Source: Sphagnum compactum
Lineage: Eukaryota > Bryophyta > Sphagnopsida > Sphagnales
Assembly: GCA_965153455.1 (NCBI GenBank)
Contig: OZ234501.1
Location: 2,542,001 to 2,606,000 of the forward strand
Length of the DNA stretch: 64,000 bases
Direction of reading: 5' to 3'
The translations under genes were made by a program, and so were the position numbers. Below, one piece after another: positions 1-9,566 of the stretch; within the stretch, counting starts at the first letter, position 1, and every line of letters starts with the position of its first letter. The notes beneath the pieces were generated by a model. The model saw only the letters and a list, made by a program, of their open reading frames with translations. It did no database searches and was not told the DNA's origin.

Positions 1-225
1 TTCAGAAAGGACTGAGTAGCCCTGCAGGTGAGGAAACACTCAGTCATGCTTGGTCTGCAGTTCATGATGTGATTATTCTCTTCTTTGCTGCTATCAGGTG
101 TTAAAACACTGATTTGAGAAAAGGTTTAACACTTCCTCCTGAACCCTCTTATATCCTCCCCTAAACCCATGCAGCTAAATCTAGTTTGATCATGTGTAAC
201 ATCTTTTCCTTTTTTTGTTTGGCAG

Positions 226-522
226 CTGAACTGCTTGGAGGAAAATTTGACTACATTAGTGTAACTCCTTATGAATCGGTGGATTTTGTGGCACTCATGA
301 AGCAGCTTTCTGTATCACCTTTTTTTGGAGAGCGAACTTGTATTGTAACTATAAGCATCAAGGTTTCTATTCAATGTCTCACATGTTTCTCTGTTCCTTC
401 TACCTCACGCTGTTTTACTGACCATGTTTTGTCTATGTGGACAATCATAAGAACCAGGTGGTCAAGTACCCTTGATAAAATCTAGACTTGAGATGCTAGA
501 CAGTTGCGGTCCACTTGTCAAG
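226..522 (+). pseudogene. RsmD-like rRNA methyltransferase remnant, two exons, frame-broken
   Basis: Two exon-like blocks read as the C-terminal half of a plant RsmD-type 16S rRNA (guanine-N2) methyltransferase. Block 1 (226-344, after a ggcag acceptor, before gtaact) encodes KFDYISVTPYESVDF followed by a helix and GERTCI. Block 2 (458-522, after ccag, before gtactt) encodes VVKYP and, in another frame, LEMLDSCGPLVK. The order matches the family FDYISVTPPY...VVEYP...MLDSCG. Defects seen: the substrate/SAM motif TPPY has lost one Pro, the VVKYP frame hits TGA TAA, and a frameshift separates it from LEMLDSCG. The final family block (RRFGRTHLAIYGP) was not found downstream. This is either a pseudogene or the last part of a damaged gene extending left of the window. 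Family assignment is from remembered motifs, not a search. Confidence 0.68.
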
Positions 523-651
523 GTACTTTCTTCATAGCTCCTACTACCCATTGGTTTCTCTGGCCCGATGGATACAAGTTGTCAAGATTAGGTTCAGGTT
601 AGGTCTTCCAGTCTTAGAATAGAAAGGAAGAAATTCCTAATCTGAGAGAAC

Positions 652-936
652 ATGGAGCACACAAGTCACTCATGTAAGACAACGCTTGTACTTTTATGTT
701 TGCTTACTTGGCCTAATATTGCTGAACCTCATTCTTATTTGGATTTGCCCAGATCAGGGATAGATGATATGGTCGAATACATGTGGCATTTATGGCCCTG
801 CATGGGCACAGGATGGTTGAGACGAATATGCTCAAGTAAGGAGGTTCCTTATAGATGCTACAATATGATGAATCCTCCTTATGGCCTTTCTGTTATTAAT
901 TCAACCCAGTTCTTATTTCCCGAAAACTGGATGTAG
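652..936 (+). CDS. Small ORF with secretion-signal-like N terminus, unrecognised
   Basis: A 94-codon ORF. Residues 9-24 are hydrophobic (TTLVLLCLLTWPNIAEP) and look like a signal peptide whose cleavage would leave an N-terminal His (HSYLDLPRSG). The remainder has four Cys and many aromatic residues. A mature N-terminal His followed by a Pro/Arg loop recalls lytic polysaccharide monooxygenases, but no second His or other LPMO block is seen, and the ORF lies in a region of gene remnants. It may be a chance ORF or an exon fragment. Confidence 0.2.
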   Translation: MEHTSHSCKTTLVLLCLLTWPNIAEPHSYLDLPRSGIDDMVEYMWHLWPCMGTGWLRRICSSKEVPYRCYNMMNPPYGLSVINSTQFLFPENWM

Positions 937-1103
937 GTAGTCAGGAAGTAGGTGGCAGAGAGTGATTAGCATTTCAGATTCTGCTCATCAATCCTACCTC
1001 CAAAATCCACTTGAGGTAGGATTGAAATCAGTGTGTCTACGTCAGGTGCAGGCGTTTTGTTTTCCAAAATGCTTGGTGGCTTCTTACACTTGATAAGCAT
1101 TCC

Positions 1104-1353
1104 GATAAATACACTACAAATCTTGTTGGAGGTTTTAAGGCCAGCAATGAAAATGGATCAATTGGGTCTTTTGATCTGCAAGAAAATTGGAGGTGGTGTG
1201 AACCTTTGGTATGGGATTGATGATTCAACAATGATAAATACACTACAAATCTTGTTGGAGGTTTTAAGGCCAGCAATGAAAATGGATCAATTGGGTGTTT
1301 TGATCTGCAAGAAAATTGGAGGTGGTGTGAACCTTTGGTATGGGATTGATGAT
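1104..1353 (+). repeat. 129-bp tandem duplication, nearly identical copies
   Basis: The block starting GATAAATACACTAC at 1104 recurs at 1233. The two copies run to 1224 and 1353 and differ by one visible base (gggtC versus gggtG before tttgatc). The period is 43 codons, so one forward frame stays open across both copies (within 1033-1461), but neither frame resembles a known protein. Such near-identity implies a recent duplication. Confidence 0.9.
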
Positions 1354-1461
1354 GGTGGTACTAAAAGTATTTTGAGATGGAAATTGCAGAAGTTGACGGG
1401 AATCTGTATCACAATGTTTTTCAAATTTTTTGGTTCTTTGAAATGTTGGGAAGGTATGTAG

Positions 1462-2614
1462 TTTGTGACTTAAAATAAGTTGACCTATGATTCTTTGGCC
1501 CAAGATACTGCACAAGCATGGAGCAACCACCAGTCAAGCTAGATTGTAGTTTTGACAATCAATGATAACATGTTGTGCCAAGGTTCAAGATGAAAGACTT
1601 CAAAGAACTAGTGTTGTTTTTCGGTGGCAAATTCTCGCTTATTTTCTGACAAAAAAAATAATCAGGGAAAGTTGGAAAAGCATATTCTTTCATTGCAATT
1701 TTTTTTTTTTTGCCAAGCAAAAGTTTATCGTTATTTCAAAATAATTTTCTTTTGAAAATAACACTACTTAGAAGTTAGATCCATATTTTTCAAGTTACTC
1801 AAGTGAGTCATGTCTATGTATTGGATGAAAGACATTTCACACATCCAAAAATTTGCTTTTTCTTATTTGCCTTTACTTAGTCGAAAATTTGATTTTTCTT
1901 ATTTGCCTTTACTTAGTTGTTTACAGCAAAAAATTCCAGTTTTTTTTTTTTCGTTTTTAGAAAATTCCAAAGTCTTTTCCAAACAACAACAAAATGATGA
2001 CAAACTTTTGTGAGCAATAAAAAAAGTGACAATTTTTTTCAAAAACCAAAATTTCCCTTGGTAATAATTGAAGATTATTATTTTTAAATAAGACATCTAA
2101 AGCATAATATTTTCCAGTTTTATTTCTTTTGTTTTGTCATTGCAGTGCAAAAACTCACCACATGAAGAAAAAGAAAAAAAAAAAAAAAAAAAAAAAAGGT
2201 TGTATAATGATTAATAAATATTTACAAAGTTACATTTGGTGAAGACTTGAGTACCAATTCCTCAAAATGTGAGACCTAATGAAAATCAATTAGTACAACT
2301 TAAGCTCCACATTGTTCTGCATTCTCAAAATTAAGAAATTAATTAATTAATTAATTATATATATATGAAAATAAATGAGTGGCAAATTGTTTTCAGAAGG
2401 TACTGAAAATATGCTCATTCATGACTGAAGCCTATGATGTTTTTTTTTTTAAGAAAAAAAAAAGAAAAAAACAAACCCTACCTTTCCACTTCATTGAGAG
2501 CAGATTCTAGGCCATAATCGTCTATTTTGGTGTTAGGAAACTCCTGGACCCAATTACAATAATTGTCCCTCTGCGCCGGCTCCGATGTTACCATCGGAAT
2601 TTAGTGGCAGGAAA

Positions 2615-2646
<32 letters not shown>

Positions 2647-2700
2647 CGAAATTGACAGGTTTATCATCGGAGATAGAACAGGAAAGAAGGACAGAAAGAA
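1462..2700. other. AT-rich intergenic sequence with homopolymers and an (AAAT)n tract
   Basis: No gene recognised. It holds A/T homopolymers (longest A run about 2175-2198), a TTAA run near 2336-2356 and an (AAAT)n microsatellite at about 2611-2645. Pyrimidine-rich sequence begins at about 2726 and leads into the RING gene. Confidence 0.6.
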
Positions 2701-2725
2701 GACACGAAGAAAAACACTCACCTCC

Positions 2726-3150
2726 CTCCGTTCCTTCCTTCCCCTTCCCTTTCCTTTTCTTTTGTTTTCTTTTGTTTTCTTCCCTTCTTTTACCTTCCTT
2801 CCAAGCTCCCAGGCGGTAGCAGCAGCGGCAGACGGCGATGCAGCAAGAAGCTTGAAGCGATGGCGCCCTGATCCTGATTGCTCCGTCTCTTGCTTCCTTC
2901 CCTTAGCTTGCTTGCGGCCGGATCTGCCGTTTTAGTTATCAAGAAACAACTGGTCCTTGAGAGACGGCTGTTGGCAGAAAGATTGACGGAGGAAGGAGGG
3001 CAAGGGAAGCGGGGGTTCGCTGTGGAAGAACTGGAGGAGGAGGAGGAAAAGGAGAAGTTTAGAACGAGGAGGAGAGGAGTTCGTTCCATGTTTCTGTATT
3101 TTGGAGGAACAACTTGTACAGAGAAAGAGAGCTAGGAGGGAGGGAAAATT
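2726..3150 (+). promoter_or_regulatory. Probable 5' UTR and proximal promoter of the RING-H2 gene, CT-rich
   Basis: A long pyrimidine-rich stretch (CCTTCC, CCCTTT and TTTTC words, 2726-2800) changes to GC-richer, purine-rich sequence before the ATG at 3151. CT-rich 5' leaders are common in plant genes. No clear TATA box was placed, so the extent is inferred. Confidence 0.35.
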
Positions 3151-6100
3151 ATGGGATCGGGAAGTAGTCGGAGTGCATTGGAGGAACGGGCTGCTGTGAG
3201 GAGAGAGAGAGATGCTGTGATGGTTGCTGCTGCTTATTCCCTTGATCGACGTCCTTCGTTCCGTCGTAATAATCCGGAGGTGACACATGCTTTTCCTTTC
3301 TTCCCTGAGTCTTTCTGTCTGCCTGTATCTCTCTTTTTTGATGCTCTGGTTCGTCTTCTTCTTCAGTTCATGGAGCTTCTTAGAGCTCTGTTGTTGTGTC
3401 CTGGATTTCCTGTGTGCGTGCGTGTGTGCGTGTGTGTGTGCGTGCGCGTTTGTGTGTTTATTTTCTTCTTCTTCTTTTTGCGAGTGTTGAAGGCTTTCTT
3501 GAAGATTCTAGCTGGTTTATGTGAGCATGATTCGTTTCCCTGCTGGTACTACTGGCTGTTTCCAGATCTCCATGTTAGGTGTAAAAGGTTGGTACTTTCA
3601 TTATTGAACCTTGATGCTCAGTGCTTCTATAATATTTTTCCTCTGATCATGCGGCAACATCAGAGATATACTTGTGTGTGTTTCATGAACATAGTAGATT
3701 CTCTACTTCACATTGTGACTGCAAGACCAGTCCAGGAGAAAACATCATTTCTTGTGCTGTGCTGAGCTAGTTGTTGTGAGTCCATTGCTGCAGAGGTTGA
3801 ACCCTGAGGAGATTATGCAGCCAGGAAGGCGCAGTGCCAGCAATCAAGATATGCTCTGGACAGGTGAGGGTTCAACCAGTAGCAGAGGGCTAGGCTGGTC
3901 AGCTCCTGAGCCATCATCTGATATTGCTGAAGTTGGCAGTGACAACAGCAGTTCCCAGTCCTCCCTTCCATCCCATGGGCGGTTGGATGGCACTAGCCTA
4001 CCAGCAGGTGGAGATGACACTACACATCATATGGAATCAGAAGCAAGTGGCAGCAGTAGTGCTGGGGTCTCCTCGCGAGCACAGCAGCACTCAAGTGTTT
4101 CTGTGCAGGCAACAAGAATGGCCTCTTCTTCTTCAGGAATTCATGATGAAGAAGTCGAGGGAAGCAGACAGCCACTGTATGATGAAAGGTTGCATCATGC
4201 ATGTGAGACAATGCTTCGACGGCATCAAGTGAATGAGATGCAAGAACGGCTGAGGCACTATGCAGGGTTGCCATCGTTTGTTGATTTGCGGGACCTGGAG
4301 GGAGGAGGTTTCATGTTGTCAGATTCATCGCACTCATACCGTCGAGTGGAGGTGGTGGCTGGTGCCGTAAATCAAGGTCTTTTCTCATCTGCATCAAGTG
4401 ACAGAGATGCAAACAGTTCATCAACATGGCCAGCCCCATCTTTATTGCGGTCTTGGGATCAGTTGGATGCATGGGAGGGCAGCTTCCTAGGGGGTCAGTC
4501 CAGTGCAGGCCCAACTTCAGTTCATACCAGTCCATCTACAGGGGAGAGTTCTGGGTTATTGGCTCCAGAGACACGGCGCAGTAGTGGAAGAAGGCTCTGG
4601 GATGCTTTGTCAAGAGTGACCTTTCATCGTCGAACTTCTATACAAACGATGGCTGCATTAGCTGATTTGGAGGAGATTTCTATTCCATTAGGTGACGTTG
4701 GACAAATTGTAGATGCTGAAGCCTTCCATGGCAGCAGGAGCCTGGATTTGGAGGAGAGAAGGAGACATGTGCGTTCACAGGTTGGTATTTTGGCTCTGGT
4801 GGAATGGTGCCTAGCATGTGGCTTAATTGCAAGGTTCTCTACTTTTCTACACATGAATTGCATGATGTTGATGTCATGCAGTCTGTGGACATCTGGATTC
4901 GTGCAGTATATTGCTTGATCACACTCTTAAAGTTCTCTGTCTTTTTTCTCTTTTTTTGTTCTCTTTCATTCATTGTTTCTTGGTCTAAAGAAACCTTCCC
5001 TTTTAGTATATGTTGACTAGTCAGCAGTGTGACTGAGTTTTCCTGTTACTGCCAGTCTTATGACAGAAGCTAAATACTTGGGTGCAGCTGATGAAGTCAG
5101 TGGGGATGCTTTGGTTCCATGCATGTTCATGTTGAATTTTAAGAACAAATGAAACAGGTGGTCAATATGGATACCATACATGCCACTGTCGATTGTCTCT
5201 GAACATGTGTATGATTGTTGCCATTGTTCAAACCACTCCTCAGCTTTTGTTTGTTTTCTCTGTTGCTTCCGGAATGGCAACAGAAACTCAGGACGCAGAT
5301 TGTGTATAATGGTTTGCCCAAGTTTTTGGGAAGATTATTATATGCTTATCTACACCCAATGTTGGGAGCTGATGAACTCAGTGGGTAGTCATGGCAGCTT
5401 GTCACTGCTGTTTGTGATGAAGGTGATGATCTGTCACTTTGTGAGCAACTCTCATGAGGTTATGACTGCACTCATTGTAGTGTCACCTATAATTGTTGTT
5501 GTGGAGATTTCTCTGCAACTTCATCAAGCTTTTCTCTGTTCCTTTGGTGATATGTTTTTATGTTTACCTGAAATTTCTATAACCTTATTGGTGCTTCATC
5601 TTGCAATTCTATTGGGATCAACTTAAATCATAGGTATGGAGGAATTCATTATATGATTTTGTACTGGATATTGGTCAAGTTTCTAATGATTATGTCTGTG
5701 AGCTATGTTTTAGGTATGGGCATTGCGGCATTTGAGCAATGGTTTGGGTGGGACTTCATGGCATTCAAGATCATGTGCTGGAAGGCACCATGGACACCGG
5801 TGCTCATGTGAAGCACATGATGTCAGTGATGAGACAGATACAAGAGCTAGCATCTCCCGGATCATCATGCTGGCTGAAGCTTTATTTGAGGTGATTGGGC
5901 TTATCAGATCTGTGCATGTGTAGAATTGGTGGACATTTGACCAACTCAATGTTTCCTGACTTTTATATGTTCTACTGGTGGATGATGCTTGTATGTCATA
6001 CTTTCTGCAGTGAGGTTGTTCCTTGACAATCATCATTTCATCCTAAAATCCCATCTTTTAGGATATGTGCTAAGTAGGGGTTGGTTTGGCAGGTTCTTGA

Positions 6101-7371
6101 TGAGATACACAGGCAATCAGTGGCACTATCTGAATCAACCAATGGGTCAGTAACCTCACGGCCTGCACCCTCCAGTGTAGTGGATGGGATGCCTCTTCGT
6201 GTTCATGGCAAAGGTGTTGATGCCTGTGATGAAGCTCCCCAGTAAGTTGCCTGAGCTTTTGTTCCTTTTCCCAAAAGCCTTCCAGCATTGGACTTTTGGC
6301 CCATAACTAAAAGGAAATGTACAGGGTCTTTTTGCACATGGTAAGGTTAATTAAGTGGTTCAGTTTTGGCATCAAATGGTTCTTTACGGTTTATGGCAAT
6401 GAAATCACGAAACCAGACTTCTGCATCCAGGAGCAAGGTGTTCACCAATGAGAGGACTGGAATGTGGCGTCCAATTGTTGTGATACCTTAGATGGACCTG
6501 CGCGGTGGACCTTCCTGGGGGAACCTCGCTTGGTACAGCATTCTTAGAGCAAGGTTCTCTTTTGGATTCAGGTAGAGTGGAAGAATCTCATTCAGTCAGA
6601 TCCATTCCATTGTGTGCTGGTTACAAAACCTGCACAGTTATTTTCTTTTTTTCCAGAACACATTTGCTGTGGCGTACAGATGAGCTCTCTGGATACAAAT
6701 TTGTGTGCTGCAAGACCGGCTTTTGATCCTACTTATGTTCACTAAGACTAGTATCCAAGAGTCATGTGCATTATTGCTCCAGATGGGGCCAAGTATCCAT
6801 GGAGCTGTGATCAGCTTACAAGTGGCTATAAACATTCCTTAGAGAAGATTCTTCCTTTATGATCAACCTTCATTCTTTTGGTTGGAACACTGAAGCTATG
6901 TGAGATCCATGGGACATGAGCTAAAATTTTGCTTTCTTTCATGCTGTGTTTCAGGTGCTATATTTGCCTGGTGGAGTATGAGGAAGGTGACCCCATAAGA
7001 AGTCTTCCTTGTAAACATGAGTATCATAAGGATTGTGTTGACAAGTGGCTAACTGAGGTGCATGGGTAAGTCTGTATGCCTGTGCCTCCCTTGGTGCAAG
7101 TCATGGTCTTATGGACCTTGGGGGACATACCCTTATGCTCCCACCTGTAATGTTGTGAAAGGACATTTTCAACTGTATGGCTGGCAGATTGCCTTCTTTT
7201 TTGACATTGCTGCATGCTTCATGAACGATACACAGTATTGAAGTGTAATTTTATGAAGTAGCTTCTGACAGATGAATGGATGATGTGTGCAGGGTGTGCC
7301 CACTGTGCAGAGGTAATGTTTGTGATCCAAAGGCAGTAGATACTGGAGTCGAAACAGCTCTGGAAACATGA
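3151..7371 (+). CDS. RING-H2 (C3H2C3) E3 ubiquitin ligase, six exons, about 543 aa
   Basis: Exons 3151-3279, 3794-4780, 5714-5890, 6093-6241, 6955-7065 and 7293-7371 join in phase at GT-AG sites. The start MGSGSSRS is an N-myristoylation-type sequence typical of a plant RING family, suggesting membrane attachment. Residues 44-370 are Ser-rich and look disordered, ending with [17 protein letters not shown] conserved helix follows ([21 protein letters not shown]). The C-terminal RING-H2 reads [12 protein letters not shown], then [14 protein letters not shown] and CPLCR, so all eight C3H2C3 zinc ligands are present. The finger is split across exons 5 and 6. The role inferred is transfer of ubiquitin from an E2 to unknown substrates. 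Intron 1 carries a GT/GC-rich microsatellite. A possible poly(A) signal AATAAA lies near 7506. The exact subfamily is unknown; the fold and family are very likely. Confidence 0.93.
3414..3453. repeat. (GT/GC)n microsatellite in intron 1 of the RING gene
   Basis: Alternating purine-pyrimidine GTGCGTGTGTG-type tract. Such tracts can adopt Z-DNA; here it is intronic and otherwise unremarkable. Confidence 0.85.
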
Positions 7372-9130
7372 AGCACACTTATAACTGTATGGATCCTGCT
7401 GATACTGTACAAGAAACACTACACCTGTTTTTCACCCCTCCAGTTTCTGGTATTTGTGTCTTTTGTACATTCTCTCTCAGTTCCATGGCATGCTGAAGTT
7501 GTTAATAATAAATGCTTAAATACCCTACGTATTTGCTTTCTTATGTCAGAACCACAATGGTTGGAATCAGATGGAAGGGTGAACACTATTTATCAGATGT
7601 GTATGAGGAGGGAGACTTCAGGAGAATGTAAATACAAGCTCACTATTCTCAATTACCGCTCCCTATATGTCTTGTGCTGTTGCTTGAATTGTTGATGGGA
7701 GGGAACCAACTAGAGATCTTATGATACCTTTTCAACCCTGGTTTTAACATGATAAGCCAGAAGCCACTACTGAGGTGGTACTTGGGGACTTATCCACTGT
7801 AGTTTAAAATGGAACACTGAAGAGTCTTTTCATATCTGATTCCACCACCTGCTATAGGAACCGCTGCATGTCAGAACATTAAACTGAGTTTCTTGGATCC
7901 TGGGGAGGTGGGAGGCAGCATTCTTTCTTTTTTCTAATGTGTTGCCAGGTTCCTAAAGTTTGAAAATTGGAAAGTTTTAACAAAAGTACAGAACCATGTT
8001 AAGAATCAGTTATTTTTCTCTTTTCAGTAATTGGCAATTGGCTGTTATCAGTGGAAATAGAATGAGTTCTCTAAGGAACTTGCCTGACACATGAAGTGAT
8101 TTATCAACAGGATTTGATTGTTCTTTGAGAATTTAAAGTCCAGTTGTAGCCTTTAAAGGTTAGTGTTAGTGGTCTCATTCTGATTGTGGTTTTAGTGCAA
8201 AGTCTGTAGCATGATTGCACTAAAAGCTTGGTGAACTCAAGCTGGCTTAGAACAGGCCAGAGCGTCGAATGGGACTTGTTTTCGGGTACCACCAGAACTC
8301 CCAGGCCCAAGAATATTGGATGCCCCTTTGGACTGCTAAAATGCTTCATAGTCTAGGAAGTGTAAGGTTCTACCTTTGCAAATAACTTCTACTTCTATGA
8401 TAGGGTATCCCCAAGTGTGAACATACCTTTAAGTAGGTTAACTATTCCAAAGTTATTTGGAACCTGTGGCCAATGTAAAACATTAGTTATTCATGTGTTT
8501 AACAAAATTGTTTTTTAAAAACATGGATGAGGATGATGATGCCAAAAAAGATTCAAAACGCTTGACATTTTGAGGAATGACAAAGGTCCATTATAAAGTA
8601 AGTATTAGATGGGCGAAGTTATTTGAAGAGGTTAGAAATATCCTTTGCAATTTTAAAAAAATTTGAAGACCCTCGGAAAACACCTTTGGAAAAAAGAAAT
8701 CCCTTTGAAATTTGAATGTATTGTAAATGTGGATGAAAAACTTTTGTTGTTCATGGATGAATTTCATTCAAGACCCATAAAAAGAAATTAGATCCAATAT
8801 TTTTGAATTTATCTTATAACTAATTACATGAGATCAAAAAAGTGTCATCCATGATGACCTGAACAAATGTTCCCAATTCTTCACCCCTTTATATTTTTTC
8901 CCTTCCTTTTTCCTACTTGGACTTTTAAACTCATTTACTAGTCCTCTTGTCCGAATCCAAACCTTAAAATCACCTATTTCCTATCATTCTTGATTACCCA
9001 ACTCCACATCCAACCCCTTAGCACAAAAGTCCCCCTCACACATGCCAACCCAAACTCAATAGAACAAATCACACTCCACAATTGCCCAAATTAGAAAGTT
9101 AGAAAGCCTTCTAACTCCCTCCTAAACAAA
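7372..9130. other. Intergenic, no recognised gene
   Basis: It begins with the probable 3' UTR of the RING gene. Short ORFs on both strands (for example 7456-7695 + and 8104-8349 -) show no domain or conserved motif. Sequence becomes more AT-rich to 9130, where a GC-rich island starts. Confidence 0.6.
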
Positions 9131-9139
9131 AGGGGCATC

Positions 9140-9290
9140 AAAAGGGCCGCCCGGCGAGAGAGGGAGAGAGAGTGAAGAGCGCCGAGTCCGAGCCCCGTGC
9201 ACGACGCCCGCGTGCATCGCACTGCCGCTGTCAATCCCGCGGGCGTCTTGCGGTGGTTCCGACGCAAATGTCGCTGAATATTGTTTTCAA
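9140..9290 (+). promoter_or_regulatory. GC-rich island with a 10-bp stem hairpin, probable promoter/leader of the next gene
   Basis: An abrupt GC-rich segment with GA repeats (GAGAGAGGGAGAGAGAG) follows 1.7 kb of AT-rich DNA. GACGCCCGCG at 9203-9212 is exactly complementary to CGCGGGCGTC at 9238-9247, so RNA or DNA could form a 10-bp stem with a 25-base loop. Position just before the uORF and the long coding exon suggests a promoter or 5' leader. Confidence 0.4.
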
Positions 9291-9524
9291 ATGACCTTTT
9301 TATGCAACGCAGCAGCTGTTACTACTACTGATCTTCTTCAGATCATGTCGATGTTCAAGTTTGAGGAAGTACTGAATTCAGATCGAGCTGACGGGTTGCA
9401 GTACTGGAGTGATGATCGGTGTTTGAATCGTGCAGTACATTGTCTCTGCCGGGAGAGAACATCAGCGACGAAGAAGAAGAAGAATATTGGAAGAACCGAA
9501 GGTGGGTGCAGCTCTAGGGTTTAG
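9291..9524 (+). CDS. Upstream ORF (77 codons) before the GC-rich unknown gene
   Basis: An open frame beginning MTFLCNAAAVTTTDLL, with inner Met codons near MSMFKFEEVL, ends 42 bases before the main ATG at 9567. If the leader is unspliced here it would be translated first and could dampen or regulate the main ORF. Its codon use and GC content match the following exon rather than the upstream AT-rich DNA. No family is recognised; a spliced-out interpretation is possible. Confidence 0.35.
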   Translation: MTFLCNAAAVTTTDLLQIMSMFKFEEVLNSDRADGLQYWSDDRCLNRAVHCLCRERTSATKKKKNIGRTEGGCSSRV

Positions 9525-9566
9525 GAGACTCATGATTGATCCAGCACTAGAGCAGCTGTAGTCTCG

